This document shows, one piece after another, positions 10,901 to 25,227 of a DNA stretch of 64,000 nucleotides. The stretch is from Sclerotinia nivalis (lineage: Eukaryota > Ascomycota > Leotiomycetes > Helotiales > Sclerotiniaceae), in NCBI GenBank assembly GCA_029531795.1, contig JAPEIS010000003.1, positions 2,418,001-2,482,000 on the forward strand, in the 5' to 3' direction. The position numbers and the translations under genes were made by a program. The notes beneath the pieces are model-generated. The model saw only the letters and a list, made by a program, of their open reading frames with translations, was not told where the DNA came from and did no database searches. Numbering within the stretch: the first letter of the stretch is position 1; each line of letters opens with the position of its first letter.

Positions 10901-13701
10901 ATGAAGACTTCTCTCTTTGCAGCAGTGTTAGGCACTGCTGTTAATTTTGTCTCTGGATCTACGTTCAGTCCAGTTAGACCTCCGGCAATACCTCTAGCTG
11001 GTATGTATTACGGTCTTTTTATTCTGGTAATGTTCTAACTTCAAACAGTTAAATCACCATACATGAATACATGGTTGGAGTCTGGAAGTGTTGGTGCCAG
11101 TGGAGGTATTCTACCAGGTTATTGGCCGTAGGTTGCCCTCTTGCGACCGGTATTGAAATCCGAACTAACATCTATGCAGTCGTTTCTGGGCGTAAGTTAA
11201 AATTCTTGGCCAACCAGAAAGACATTCCTTTTAATGAAGTGAATAGCGGACCTCAACCTGATGGTTCGGTTGCTGGAGGTGCTGGCTCCGTGACAGCTTG
11301 GGCTGGCCTTATCAAAGTGTAAGTACTTCCAGACTTCTTGTGATCCATTCATGATAGAATTCCGTCCTGCTGTTAAACAAAAAGCATCTTGTTAAAACTT
11401 TCGTAGGGACGGTACAACTTACACTTGGATGGGGGCAGCGGGCGTCAATGGAGTTGTGCCACCAAGTGTTACTCAAGATCATATGGAGTATACTTCAACC
11501 AGATCCACATTTTTAATGACTGTGGCCGGAAAAGTTTCAATGAATGTAACTTTTCTATCTCCACTTACACCAGATGATATTCGACGACAATCAGTTATTG
11601 GTACATATCTTTATGTTTCCGTAAAAGCATTGGATAATGCTACCCATGCTGTTGAGCTTTATTGTGACACATCTGCTGGTAAGTTTCTTATCATCTGGGA
11701 TAAAGAATATTGCTCACAGTAAGACAGAATGGACATCTATCCACAGAACTGATGCCGTGCAATGGAAGTGAGTTTTTTAAATCTCGGATTCACTTTCGGA
11801 GACCTTCATGTTGACTTCTATACAGTTACACCGTCAACAATGGCATCGGTACCCACAGAAGTTGGAGACAAAATCAAAGCGAATTCAACGCAGATTATGC
11901 AGATGATCAAGCTCATTGGGGCTACTGGCTTTGGTCCACCAAAGCTGTCAATGGCATGTCATTCCAATCAGGACAGGATGTTGTCGTTCGTGGGAATTTC
12001 CTCAGTAATGGTTCTCTTCCAAACACCCAGGATACAGCCTACAGGACTATTGAAGATGCCTGGCCAGTATTCGCATTTGCCAATAACCTTGGAAATGTTG
12101 GAAGTACTCCCGTTGAAACCCTTTACACAATTGTTCATGCTCAGCAAAATGCGATCCTCTTCCTTGGAGATGGTGGACTGAGACCTGTTCCATCTTTATG
12201 GACCAGCTATTGGAATTCGGATCTATCTTTGGTATTTAAATAATTCATTTCCTCCTTGACAATGCTAATTCTTCTAGGTCTCCGATTTCTATAATGATTG
12301 GATTAACAAATGGGGCGTCTGGGATCATAAATTTGCCGTTGATTCTCTTGCGGCTGGTGGTCAAGACTACTTGACTATTACATCCCTTTCGGCTCGTCAA
12401 GCTTTCGGAGCTGTTCAACTTTGCGGGACCCCAGATAAACCATACTATTTTCTTAAAGAAATCAGCTCTGATGGTAATACTCAAACTGTTGATGTTATCT
12501 TCCCGGCCATGCCTATCTTTTTATACTCAAACCCTCTTCTTCTCAAGTATATGCTTGATCCTCTATTTGAGAATCAAGAAGCCGGTCACTTTCCTCAACA
12601 ATATTCTATTCATGATCTAGGTGCTAATTATCCCCGTGCCATTGGACACCCAACTGGCGATGGAGGTATGTTTCTTCTAGGATGTTTATATTATACATGC
12701 TAACCATGGCCAGAACCCATGCCTCTTGAAGAATGTGGAAATATGATTATCATGACTCTCGCCTACTCTCAACATACTTCCGATACAGCATACTTGACTC
12801 AACATTACCCATTGCTCAAGCAGTGGACTAGTTTCCTCGTCGCAGAAGCTCTGATTCCAGCAAATCAACTCTCCACCGATGATTTCCAAGGTACACTCGC
12901 AAATCAAACTAATCTTGCTCTCAAGGGCATCATTGCAATTGAAGCCATGTCGCGGATTGCAAATCTCACTGGAAACTCAGCTGATGCATTAAACTATACA
13001 AATATCGCACACGATTACCTCACGCAGTGGGAAACACTCGCAATCGTCCCAGCAACTGCATCCGTTCCAGCACATACCAAACTGGCGTATCAAGATTCAA
13101 CTGGACATGGTCTTCTGTACAATCTTTACGCAGATACGCTTTTGAAACTCGACTTTGTCCCCAAACGCATCTACGATATGCAGAGCGAATATTATCCAAC
13201 CATTGCCAATGCATATGGTGTTCAACTCGACTCCAGAAATGTTTGCACCAAATGTAAGTTTTTCATTTTAAGTTTCTCCTCATCAAACACTGCAGCTATT
13301 AACGATAGTTTCAAACAGCCGACTGGGAAATGTGGACAGCAGCCATCGCGTCCCCCTCTACAAAATCCATGTTTATCTCCAAGCTCGCAACATGGATTGG
13401 CGTGACCCCAACCGATCGCGCCTTCACCGATCTTTACAATACTCAAACTGCAGAGTAAGTTCTCACACACCAATATTCACTACTTCTCCCAAGCACAACA
13501 TATTGACACAATCACAGTTGGTGGTCTGGCCCCTTCATCGCTCGTCCAGTCGTTGGTGGCCATTTCGCTCTTCTAGCTATTGATAGCTCGCCAGCTACTC
13601 TCCCAAAGAGAGAAATTAGTTGCGAAGCCAAATGTAGTCTTACATGTGACGCAAAATGTGACACAGAAGATGGAAGCGTGGCGGTCAAATTCAAGGCATA
13701 G
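10901..13701 (+). CDS. gtaA: Secreted glutaminase A-like protein (GtaA family)
   Basis: Predicted extracellular L-glutaminase that hydrolyses glutamine to glutamate and ammonia. Exons 10901-11000, 11049-11127, 11180-11191, 11247-11318, 11407-11678, 11728-11767, 11826-12231, 12278-12665, 12714-13253, 13319-13454 and 13518-13701 join in phase to 742 residues. All introns are GT-AG. Exon 3 is only 12 bases and supplies part of the YWPRFWA segment. An N-terminal signal peptide (MKTSLFAAVLGTAVNFVSG) is followed by the conserved order of the family: TAWAGLIKVDGTTYTWMG, DDQAHWGYW, HFPQQYSIHDLGANYPRA, PLEECGNM, KGIIAIEAMSRIA and WWSGPFIARPVVGGHFALL, matching the DUF5127 and DUF4965/DUF1793 regions. 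The C-terminal tail has a small Cys cluster (CEAKCSLTCDAKC). It looks intact. Identity as GtaA-type is confident; activity is inferred from the family. Confidence 0.9.
11180..11191 (+). other. 12-base micro-exon of the glutaminase gene
   Basis: TCGTTTCTGGGC lies between an acceptor (ATGCAG) and a donor (GTAAGT). It keeps phase 2 on both sides and adds RFW to give YWPRFWAGP. Skipping it would also keep the frame but remove four residues, so alternative use is possible. Confidence 0.7.
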
Positions 13702-15672
13702 ATGACAAGGAACCCACTATGGTGCAGGTGCATGGGTTACGGCGGTATGGTGCTTAATTATGGGATTTGGTGATACTTTTATTTTCTTTTGGTGATTTGG
13801 TGGATTCTTTTAGATATTTTCGGCATTGTCAATGTTTTTCGCGAGAGATACCTACCTACCTTACCTTACCTTATCTTTCTTGTGAAAGAGTTTTAACTCC
13901 ACTCATCTTTTGATTCCATTCATTTCTGTCTCCTTGAGGCGAATATGAATGGAATGCAGGAGGATACTTCAGATGTACATATTTTATTTGCAATGACACA
14001 CAATTTTCAAACACGACATTGCATTGCAAATTTTTCCTTCATACATGTTGCGTCTACCTTGTCATACCAACTCAACCATTTTCATTTTCTCCTTCGTGAG
14101 TGATACTGTGGAATTAAAACACAGCAAACAAAATAAAATAAAACAAAATAATGATTCAGAGAAAGAAAAAAGAATCATTCGATATCATAACTGAGTCAAA
14201 CATAAACTTAAACAGAACTCATGATAAGGTTACTCGAGTATGTCAGATGACTTATGACGCATAGAGGTTGTCGGTACACTGACTTGACTCTGCGCGAGGT
14301 TTATGTATGCATGTCGGAGTAGGAACAGGAGCAGGAACAGGAGCAGGAGTAATTTTGTATACATATATACATACATATGCAAAGCAGAGATGCAGAATGC
14401 AGAATGCAGTAATCATAATCGTAATTGTAAACCTTGCACGAAGTACCGGTACTTGAGTACTATACCGTAATTGAACATAAACACATAAACGGTATTGTGA
14501 TTGTGAATCACGATTTGTTTACTTGTGTGCTTGTTTATGTACTTGTTGTCCTTATCATCTTCAGGAATATATATAAATGTATGTAAATACTACAGAAAAA
14601 AACAAGCAAATTTGGATTAAAGTCCACGGTATAACATTCCCCGGCGCACTACCGAGGACACCACGACTTATACATGCGACTATAGGGCCTTACAGGGTCT
14701 TAGCACTATAACACATAAGACACTATTAATTCAACCTATCAATTTGGCTCCTGAAAATTAATGCTTAATTATACTCCTCGTTTAGCCTTGATTAAATAAT
14801 CCGGATGTAAATTACAGGCCTTTTATAGTGCTTAACAGCCTATAAAATCCTATTCGCATCCCTTTTCGAACTCTCCTTTGTATCTATAGAGTATAGGCAC
14901 TCCCTAAATTACTACACTACACTACAGTACACTACACTACAGTACACTACACTCCCCAAATTACTCCCCAAATTACCCCAGAACTTTTCAACCCTATAAC
15001 TTTTCAACCCCCTATACACACATCTAGCGTTCCCTACCCCATAAACCAACAGAAATGGAAACAGGAACAAAAACAGAACCTAAACCAAGCCCCGGATTTC
15101 GCTCGGAGGATTAAATATAATTTAGTTTTATAGGGGTTTTTAGGGTTCTTTTAGAGGAATATATTTTTTATTGTAAGATTTATGTTTTAATTTACTTTGC
15201 AGATATGTACTGATGGGTTTTGTGGGGTGGATGGATGTTCGACCATAGGATAAATTCAGCATGGAGAAAATGTTATTTGACGGATTTAATGTATGGTGTT
15301 CTAAAGTACTAGGAGTCTCCTCCTAGCAGACCTAAAGATTGTAGCTTTGTGGATTAGTAGAGCTCTTGATTGCGGCGACGTTATGATGGAAGAAATGTAT
15401 ATCATCATCTAGATAATGATATCAAAAGAAATCGCAACCAAGATGAAAGAAAACTTTTACAATATCTTGGTCGTAGTATTTAATATTCTATTCTATCAAT
15501 TTCTGCATGGTTTATATGCAACCTAAAGTGATAGTGTTCATACAGAGATTTCCAGAATTCATCCTCTAGTTTACTTGTAATCATCCAAACACTCCTTGCT
15601 CTCATTACTACCACTATTCCCATCACTATCCCTCAATTTCCTCACCACCCTCACAGTCTCCATCCTTCCCAC
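13702..15672. other. Convergent intergenic region with microsatellites
   Basis: About 2 kb between the 3' ends of the glutaminase gene and the giant minus-strand gene, so it should hold both terminators. It contains CCTACCTACCTTACC repeats (about 13850-13870), a GGAACAGGAGCA repeat (about 14322-14350), ATGCAGA repeats (14390-14408) and a CTACACTACAGTACA repeat (about 14915-14953). No gene is seen. Confidence 0.6.
14915..14953. repeat. CTACA/GTACA microsatellite
   Basis: Imperfect five-base repeat of CTACA with GTACA variants, followed by two copies of CCCCAAATTACT-like sequence (about 14953-14985). Confidence 0.8.
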
Positions 15673-18600
15673 TCAATTACTCTCCTCATCAACAAAATCC
15701 TTCCTCATCAACAACTCTCCATTCAAAATTTTACCCATATGGGTATCCTCAAAACTCTGTCCCTTCCGTCTCAACGCAAACACCTTTTGTAAAAAGCCCA
15801 CCGGACTTTCTACAAAAGGACATACCTCCTCCATAACAGGATCAAACGCTGCACGACTTGAAACAGGAACGAAATTATCGCAGGCAATCTCGACATCATC
15901 CTGAGGTGGATAATGACATAGTCCAAGGAATTGGCAGAGGCGAATGTATTCATCGTAGCTTCGAAGATATAGTTGTCCAGCGAAAAGATTGAGCTGCATG
16001 ACAGATGGCGGAATGGTCCATGATGATGGTAATGGTGGAACCGTGTGGACGTCCAGGCTCTCGAATGATCGCAAGGAGAGACTCAGACGTGGAGAGTAAA
16101 TGCTGAGGGTGACTTTTTTATATTTTTCGATGAAGGGACGTAGCTCTTGAACTTCGAAAGGACTGAAAACCACGCAACAAGTTTCATGCTTCTGCTTGAA
16201 TGTCACAATCCAGTGAACAGGACGTAAGAAAAAGTCCTTTTCATCAGATCTGGCCATTTTAACAGTCTGTGCGTAGTCTGATGTGATCCAGAGACTTTCG
16301 GGCCATTTGCAATCATCAAGAAGTTTCTTTGCAGAAGTAACTCTGAACAGATCAAAAGCAGGGATGAAGCTATCATCAGCGGCATTTTTACGCTTCATGG
16401 TACCTGTCATAACCAATTCTTTAACATCAGGGTGTAAACTATGTGCACTAGCGGAAACACGGGGAACATGCTCCCGCTGTACTTCCAATTCCCTCTCGGG
16501 CTGTAATTCACGCTCTTGTTCCTCGTGAAAGCTGGCACCGGCGAAAGAGGTTGAATTGAAGTCGATACATTTCTGCCGAATATTTGCGAGCTCCTTAATA
16601 TATCGCTTGCCTGTGTTGGACATTCTTCTACCCAGCCAATGCTCGTCCGCTTCCTCTTTGCCAAGCCCGTATCTCTCCTCCAAACTTTGTGATTCAGGTT
16701 CTTGGATAGACTCCGGAACAATACCGGGGCTTGCTCTTAATATCGCGAGTCGTTCATAATGACGCTTTCCTTGAATGGCCCAAGGGACAACACATTTTCG
16801 AATGTGATCTAATGTGTTTTTAATACACCACAAAAGTACATCCTTGACTTCGATTTCATGAGATGCAGTCCTTTGTACACATTCTAAAATCTTCCGTCGT
16901 ATATCGTTCGGCGCACAGAATACTACAGATTGACCTTTTCCCAACTTTCTCATTCTCATACATGCTATAAAGTTGTCAGTGAGATTCCCAGCTATAGCTT
17001 CAAAGAACTTACCTTGTGCAAGTCTATCTTTATTTAAATCTGGCCCAAGTGTAACGATGGCACGATAGTCGGCTGGTAATTTCAAGTCTGTCCCTCTCGT
17101 GTGAGCTTCGTCAAGATAAATCACACACTTGTCCATTTGCTTGGCAAATGGTGAGACAGAGAGTGGCTCCGTTGCACCATCACGATTCAGAACACAAAGT
17201 TCATCAGAAGAATCAAAAAACACAGCGCCTTGTACTTCAGTTGCTGGAAGTTGTGATAACCATCGACTTGCAACTTCCTCATTCCGTAGTTCCAACACCT
17301 GTGCACCTACATCAAGGATGACTCTCACTGCAGGTTTCGACGTAATTACCAGGTTTATAAGGACTTCCGCACTGAATTCTTCGCCCATGATTGTGGAATC
17401 AAATTTATTTTCAGGACGCAACAAGCATGCGAGAACCTCTGCATTCGTTGAAAGTTGTTCCACCAGATCTTCCTGTTGTATAGAGAGTGGCAGAATATAC
17501 TTGCTGTCATTGGTTCCGCTGAAGCCAGTAACTGGATGGTTCTTAGTCCTGGCAATGTCCCAACTCGATGATGAAAGCTTCTTGGGAAATTCCTTCATCT
17601 GCTTTGGAAAAACGAGATGATTAAGATAGAAATCGATCATTTCTTTGGAACGACGCAAATGCACATACACATTTTCACGCCATTGGTGGAAATCGCTGAG
17701 ATTGACGCCACTTAACTGCTTGAATCTGTCTTTAACATCGGGACATTTTCTGATCCACCTCTCATATTCCCCTTGGCTGTTGTCTGATTTCAATAGCTCT
17801 CGAAAGCATTCCATTGCTTGACTTTCCGATAGTCCTTCGTAGTAATAGGCAAGGCAAGTCATAATAATGGACGTTTCTGGATGGCTGAACTCGGAGCGAG
17901 CTGCAGGAACATCTTTCCCGTGGTATGGAACTGACAGAGACGATCGTTTCAAGTCCAGCCCAAAATTCACGCGCCATCTCTTTTGCGAAAAGGCAAAGTA
18001 TAGAATCCCATGTGCGAAAAGACCTCTGAGAAGTAACAGGCCCTTCTTGATGGATTCAGTAGAAAACACCGAAGTCTGCAGGACCGATAATTCTATTTCA
18101 TTCATCTTCGGATCTGTGATGAACCGATAAAGAAGATCTCTGTCTCTCTTAGTGAAACGGAAAAAAGATAAGCCAGGAAGCCCTTGATCACAGATATATT
18201 GCGCCGTCCTCTTAAGAAGGATGTCGCCAACGGTGGGCCGCAAAACTCGGAACCGGGCAAAGGAACCATTGCCTGGTGACTTCTCTAACTCGAAATCATG
18301 TTGGTATTGTTGATCAAGATCTTGAACTTTGGAACTTAGTATCTCCAATACTCGTTGAATCAAGATCCAACGATCGGGAGCAAAGTCGATAGGCTTTTGC
18401 CGACCAACAGTATAAATCAATTCAAATCGCACGTTCAATATTTCATCACTCTCATCTAGGATATCCCGCGAATTTTGAAGCAGCCATGCTTGAGTATCAT
18501 TGATAATCTTACCAGCTTTAGCATCTTTATCTCCGGAAAGCGCCATGTCGAAGCCCATCAATTCGAATGACAGTAGATGCTCCGGTTGCACAAGAAGTAG

Positions 18601-21600
18601 GCCACCGCAATCCATGCAAGTTTGGTATATTTCTCGCAGCTGCTTTGCTTCCTCAACATTTATTTGGAGTGCGCGTGAGATAGGGAGCAAAAATATGCGC
18701 CGATTAATCATACCGCCAAGCTTTCTTACTAGCAGTTCCATCATCTGTTTGGATAATGCGCGAAGAACTACGACACGACACAGTTTTTTCTTGTCTGCCA
18801 GTGCACATGCCACGATTGGAACAATGACAGAAGATTTACCAAGTCCCATGTTCAATTGCATTACTGAATTTGCACCTGATGACGGTTCAATCATTTCTTT
18901 GCTGATATTGGCCTGTTCCTGGCGTATCAAAATTCCATTTTCCAATTCGAGGAGCAGCCAATCCGGGTGCACTGTTGGATCCCACCCTTCGTGTCCTGGA
19001 TTGCAGAGCTCTGTGTCGAGTTCTGCTTGGTTGTTAGAACAAGCTACCATACGCTCCGCACGTTGTAAGGCGGTCATAGCGAGACCAAAACATACAATTG
19101 CACGCTTCCATTGCAATGAAAGCTCGACTGAGTGAGATTCTGCGATGAGAGAAAGAATGGTAATTTTAGATAGACGCGGAAGCATTGTCGTACTCTCTGT
19201 TGCCCCAAAAGCACTGATTGAAGACAGTAATTGCTCTAAAATTCTGTGGTACATTCTCTGTACCAGCAGCCGACACCGGTGTATGGAGGTTGATAAAGGA
19301 GCTAATTGAACACATGGCATTTGGCTCAAAGCATCAAGACTTTGTTGGAAATTATTGCAATATTGAGCCTCGAAATTGCCAGAAGTGGACTGAGAAAGCT
19401 CGAATAAAAGCTCCGATACCTTTCTATGATCATTCTTATTCGTCGAAGATTTGGATGTCGTGATAAGAAGTGATTTGGACTGGGAGAATTGAGTGCTGTT
19501 AGAGAATAATGGCGGCCTGTTTTTCAAAAGGTCTTTGAGTGCAATATATGTCAATTTTGGGCGATAACTGCTTGTGGGCTTTGTATAGTCATTCCATGGT
19601 TGACTTGCGTGCTCAATTGGACATACTGTATCAAGTACTATTTGTACTTGCTGAATGAACTTTCTGAACTCGTAATTTCGAAACCAAGCCGAAAAAAGCT
19701 TCTGAGCAACGGCAGTTGCCTCGAGAACATCGATGTATGCACAGAAGTTCGAATCTGTAGAAGCAATGAGCTTCTCCTTTGGCCATTGTGTAATAAGAGA
19801 TGTAATTCCCGTTTGAATGGCGCGTTCTTGGCACTCATCGTACATCTGTCTCCGGCGAATGTTGGCTTGATATTCAGTCTCAGACTCGCCTTTAACAAGT
19901 TTGCTTGCCGGAGTATTAGTGTAACTCTTAATTTTGGAGGCGACGGCATTGGCCAGACTGTTCTCATTTGGCTCGAAACCCTCTGAAAGAAAGAAGTACT
20001 GATATTTCGGAATTTGTATCCGGCGGAAAGAGGTGTTGGTAGCAAATGCAAGAAGTGTGTGAACAAACGCTTCATCTGCTTTCTGTGAGAAGACCATTGT
20101 TGACAGGAAAATCATGACCTTATACTTGTCCTGATTTTCATCGCAGGCTGACAGCCTTTGATAAATCGCGAACCAATGATCAGGCAGAAATTTTGAGGGT
20201 GCATCTAACCATTTTTGGTTATAACCAAGAATATCCACTGTATCTGTACCAGGCCCGAGGATGGAATTGGGTAGCGATTTCATGATTCGTTGTAAATCCT
20301 TAGAAACATTAAGATTCCGCGGCCAAGAATGAACCAGTGCTGCGATATCATGAATAGCAGCACGTCGGTTTGCGTCACAGTTTCCATCACGGGAGTTGTA
20401 TTCTTTATCCTGGTTGACAGTAAACTTCTCTGCTCCAAAACCATCCACACGGTAGACGGCATTTCTAATGGCGGCCATATAAATCAAGCTCACTTCACAG
20501 TGGCTATCTGGTTCTGGAATCTCTGGTTGCCTACTCAGCTCATCCTGAAACGGTATCAAAGATTTTGCATATGTAAAAATGCTTTCGACCTTTGTCCTAA
20601 ATGCGTCATGTTGAGAAAGTGTTGGCAATGCTGTCCATAAAACACTTTGCATGGACTGTTTATGTTTTGGATAGTAAAACAGTTTTGGAGACAACGCCCT
20701 CAATTTCAGAAGCAATTCTATCTCGCTGATGGAAAGAGTATAGAATGACAATACAGCCGCAGAAGACAATCCTTCTAGCGCTTCTTCTGTACCAGTCCTT
20801 TCAGTAAGAGTATCAGGGAGAACGTCAGAGGTTAAGGCGTGAAGGTACAATCTGAATAGGCGAGTTCGGAGGCTCCCATTATCAATCAGTCGACCAAGTT
20901 GAGCATCGATTTTGTAGTCATGATAAGCACAGCAACTATCAGATTCTATGCTGATGCTCACTCTAACATGGCCATTATACGGTGTAAAGGAAATTTCTCC
21001 ATCGGGAATGATGACAATTCGCTTTGATTTGTCATCGCTGCATAGCACAAGTTTATTGACCAAGCCAGTGAAAGTGCCGATATTCTGATTTTCGTCCACG
21101 AACATTCCACGAAATTGTTTCGACGCCAATCTTGAATCCCCCAGAATTTGGTAGAAATCAAGGTTAAAGCGTGGAAGGCGTATCTCCAATCGTTCATCGT
21201 ATTGATTGTGTATCATAGTAATATGTCTCAAATCCTCCAAAGGTTGTAAGATATCCGATATTGCAATAGCTGATGGACTCCGGATATCGATGGCCGTCAT
21301 TAATCCATTGGATAGATAAAAATGTTGCTTCAAAGAAACTGTAATCTGCCACCCGTTCTCTGGAGAAATCCATGGCTCTTTGATTGGTCTCAATTGCACC
21401 ACTCCGGATATGTCATTTCGCATAAAGATGTAGTTCTCTATGAAAGGATCCGTGAAATCGTTTGTTAAGGCACACTTAGGGATAACCTCAAAACATTCAT
21501 CCTTTCCACGAGCTCGAACAATTAATTCGTTGCCTATCATTTTGAAGTGAACCTAAAGTAGTAAGCATGTATTTCAAATATATTCAGCGGTATAATGTAT

Positions 21601-24600
21601 CTGGACAACCATACCTCTTGGTTGCACACGGCTTTCCTAGTCTGAAAAGTCATACCGGGCATTGTCGATGGAATGACATCCAACATTTTCTGTATAAAAA
21701 GGTCAGTCGAACAAATGGCTGTCATCGCCATTTGATTGTTTGATAATGAATTGCATAATGACAGTGCTCAAGTTAAATCAAGGAAATCAGTACTAACCTG
21801 TCCAAAGAGCCGCTTATATGTTTCGTGAGCCTCGTAGTTACGAGGTAGACGAGCTGGAGGGGATCCATTGATGAGTAACTCCCCAGTCAAAACGTTGAAT
21901 TCGACAGAGACAGACACTTGACCATCAGTTTCTGCCGTTTTTGTCCTCAGCCATCGTTCGTTCGGAGTTTCGAGCGCTGTCCATCTAATTCCCGCTTCAT
22001 AACTCGACCAGAGAAATTGAATAGCTGTGTTGATCCCATTCGCCTCACAGACAATAATATCGCGCAGAATTCGCTCGGCACGATGAGCTATCCTATCAAA
22101 GCGCCTCAAGCACATCTGAGTAACAATGCTAAGACTAGCGGCAGATGCAGGGCACCTATCGTGAACTGTAATCAAACTTTCGACGAAAATTGCCTGGGTT
22201 CCGACGGACTTTAGCATGATTTTTAGATGGTGCATGTCAACGTCAAAAGTGCCGTTACACGTCAATGCTAACTCAAGGGCACGAATTTCGATCAATTCGA
22301 GCTCATTTTCTTCTTGGCAATTATGGAGTGTGTTGATAACATCTCTGATCCACGCAATGGTAATAACCTGAATACGTAGAAGTAGTCGAAGACAGCGTTT
22401 TTGGACAATCCCATGAGACGAGACGCTAAGCAGTCGAGTAGTAAGCATTGCGATGATTCGAAGGGCTCCTCCACCTTGCCAATTAGACTTCACGCTTGAA
22501 ACTATTTTATCCAATGCCATTAAGAGATGTGTTCCAAAATCTACATCATCAAGATCTCGGTGTGAATCTCGAACTTGCTGCAAACAAGCCGCAGAACCTG
22601 CCTGCCAGGCAGTCTGCGCAACTAGTTGAAACAATTCATCGCGGTTGAAGTCCAATACTCGAGATTGAACTTCACGCAAAATGTTCATCCATTGAAGATG
22701 GCATCCAGATCTAAGGGATGCTATCTGGTAATATTCGTGTAAGGTCAATGTACTGGGGCAATCCATTTGCTTAGCAAGAACATCGTTGGTAGTATGCTCT
22801 GTACTTTCCAAAAAGCCTTGTAACTTTGCGAATGTTGGAGTGAATTGTATGGTGCATAATTTTCGAACATCGAGATGTGATAAAAAACTGGCTTTGATTT
22901 CGGCTTGCTGAAATTCACAATAATCTATAACCAGGAAATTCAGCCCACTGGGCTTCAAAATATTTTCCGTTGTAGCTAAGGAGATATCCTTTACTTTATA
23001 ATGAGAAACAATGAACGATTCGGTCTGGGAGCCTAGTCGAATCCTCCCGTGGCTATTTTGAACATAACGTTTCAAGGTACTCTTTTCAAAATAATAGTAG
23101 GTAATGTTCCCTCCTTTTTTCGACATTGGCGAAAATGTATCAACCAAAAGACTGTAAGTTCTATCACGCCAAGCTGAAATGACCTTCGGCACGTCAAGTT
23201 CGAACACTATCGATTTTATCCCTAATTCAGATATCGGGAGGGGCCACTCATGTACGGCGACTGTGACTTGTTTGGCAGAGGCTTTGGCGATGCATTTTGG
23301 GCATTTTTTAGCCTTATGACCCATTTCTCTACGACGGTTTGCTCTTTTACCGCGAGTGATCTCCCTTTCCTCGCAGACAGACAATAGATCCGCTTCTTTC
23401 CAAGCCTCGAAAGCCCGGAGTTTGGTTTCCAGCTCTGCCCTTTTTTCGTTACGCTCAGCTACGGCGTCAGCTATGATTTTATCTCGTAGGCGCTGATGCT
23501 GGGCTGACTGATCAAAATAACGCACGGAAAAACTATTCGAGGTATTGATCTTTGAGAAAATACACGGTATATTCGCGACAGAAGCAGCGTTCCTATCAGT
23601 AATATATTTCTCGATAGATGCTAATCTCATCATTTGCGGCTTTGTCGGCAGCAGAAGAGGTGCGAATAAATCTGATGTGAATCCACATCCATAGTCCTTA
23701 ATCAGCGGTTCCTGAGATGTCGCACATTTGTCTAATGCAATCCACAAATCTAACAACGTTAACAACTTTATGGATTGATCTTCAGGAATATCCTTATAGA
23801 CTTGGTCAGATGTCTCCTGGTATATGGATATGAGATTCGCCAAAGTAGTGCAATCGAGTTCAGATTTTTGGTACCGCCTCAGCCAATAGGGAAGATGGTC
23901 TGTCACCCAAATTTCTATGTCCGCCAGGAACAAACGGACATCTTTATTGCTTGAACTAAAACCAGCAGACAGACTATCGGCAGTTGGGGCATCAACAACT
24001 GAAATGCCCATGCTCATTTGAACCATCCGCATACGGCATTGAGGTGCAAGGGATTTGTGTTTCAATGTAGATTGGTACCGCCTTGACAAATTGGTAATGT
24101 AAGGTCTCAGGAACTGTATGCTGAGCTCTGTGTCTTGTTCTGGTCTAAGGACAGAAATTTCGGGGTGCAATGGTGTTGGCAGCACCGGAATACTCTTTTT
24201 CAAGTAGGATGACGAATGGAATAACACTTGATGGACCTGAGATCGTAGCTCAGAATCAATGACTGAGTCGAGTTTGAGTAAACGCCGCTGTATCTTCATC
24301 GACATGATAAACACGATTTCTCTGGACTGAGAAACCTGCAGTGAGCGTTTCAAAATCTGACACATGAAAAAGATCATGAAAGATTTATATTGGAGATGGG
24401 ATGCTTCATTGTCATCTCCTTCCATGAGGCCAATTTGGAGACAGACTCGGAGAAAAAGGTAGTGAGGTGAGCGACGCCATGGTTCAAGACAATCTTTCCA
24501 TTGAACGACGTCACGGGTTCGTTTTTGAATGCGTGGAACAAGAACACGGCGTCCGACAGCATGCAAACATTCAGTCAGCATACTGGTAACGAGTGTCGGG

Positions 24601-25227
24601 TCAATGGTGTCTCGGATTTCAGGTTCTGAGGTGTTTTGTTTAATTGTTTGCGGGCGAACAATGATGGGTGTCTCTCGCACTAAACTTTCGATACAATGAA
24701 GGAGTGCTTCCTGGAATGCTCTTTCGTTAACACGATTTTGAGGAACGGCCACTGCTGGACCTGGGAAGTATCTTCGTAGTCGCCCAGTCGTTGTCATTAG
24801 GTCCTCATTCTTTGGCGATAACTCGAAAGTCTCAAAGCGGTATTCGGTTGGAAATCGCCTAATAATTATGCCAGCATTCTGCTTTTCAACGTGCATAGCA
24901 CAAATATCTAGAAGTCGTTAGTAAAGTAGATCCGATGAAGGGAGACTTTTCACCTTGAGTTTTCATTGTTTCGAGGTTTTTGATCACCTTCGAAGTCGGC
25001 GTAGTAGTGTCATCTTCTCCAACTACTATGCCATTTATCATCTCGATAGTCCGCTTGAATTGTGATTTCTGGTGAGATGGTAAACCATCGTGAAAGTTCT
25101 GAAGTTCCGCTCGAAGAATTTGTGTTAATACTGCATCGTGCTTTGTTCGGCCATCTTCCTGGTGGGGTAAATTTGGAGGGAGAAAAACATGGTGGAAGAT
25201 GTATTTCAAAGAGGATTCGGAAGCCAT
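15673..25227 (-). CDS. Giant DUF6606-DUF3638-DUF3645 protein, P-loop ATPase-like
   Basis: Very large fungal protein of unknown role with helicase-like ATPase motifs. Minus-strand exons 25227-24954, 24907-21798, 21689-21615 and 21552-15673 join in phase to 3,112 residues, a usual size for this family. The start is the Met before ASESSLKYIFHHVFLPPNLP, the family's typical N-terminal signature (DUF6606); open sequence upstream lacks that similarity. The DUF3638 part has a Walker A loop (MQLNMGLGKSSVIVP, about residue 2057) and a Walker B-like DESDE (about 2185). A DEAH-like YLDEAHTRGTDLKLP lies near 2634 and GKGQSVVFCAP near 2694 in the DUF3645 part. A Cys/basic segment (KKCPKCIAKA) lies in the middle of exon 2. 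No signal peptide or membrane segment is evident. No stops or frameshifts were seen. The biochemical function is not established; nucleotide binding is inferred from the motifs. Confidence 0.92.

Noticed and set aside
15673..25227. Many 60-210-codon open frames antisense to the giant gene, such as 18500-19135 and 17129-17620
   Set aside because: They lie wholly inside conserved coding sequence on the opposite strand and show no domain; they are shadows of the giant gene.
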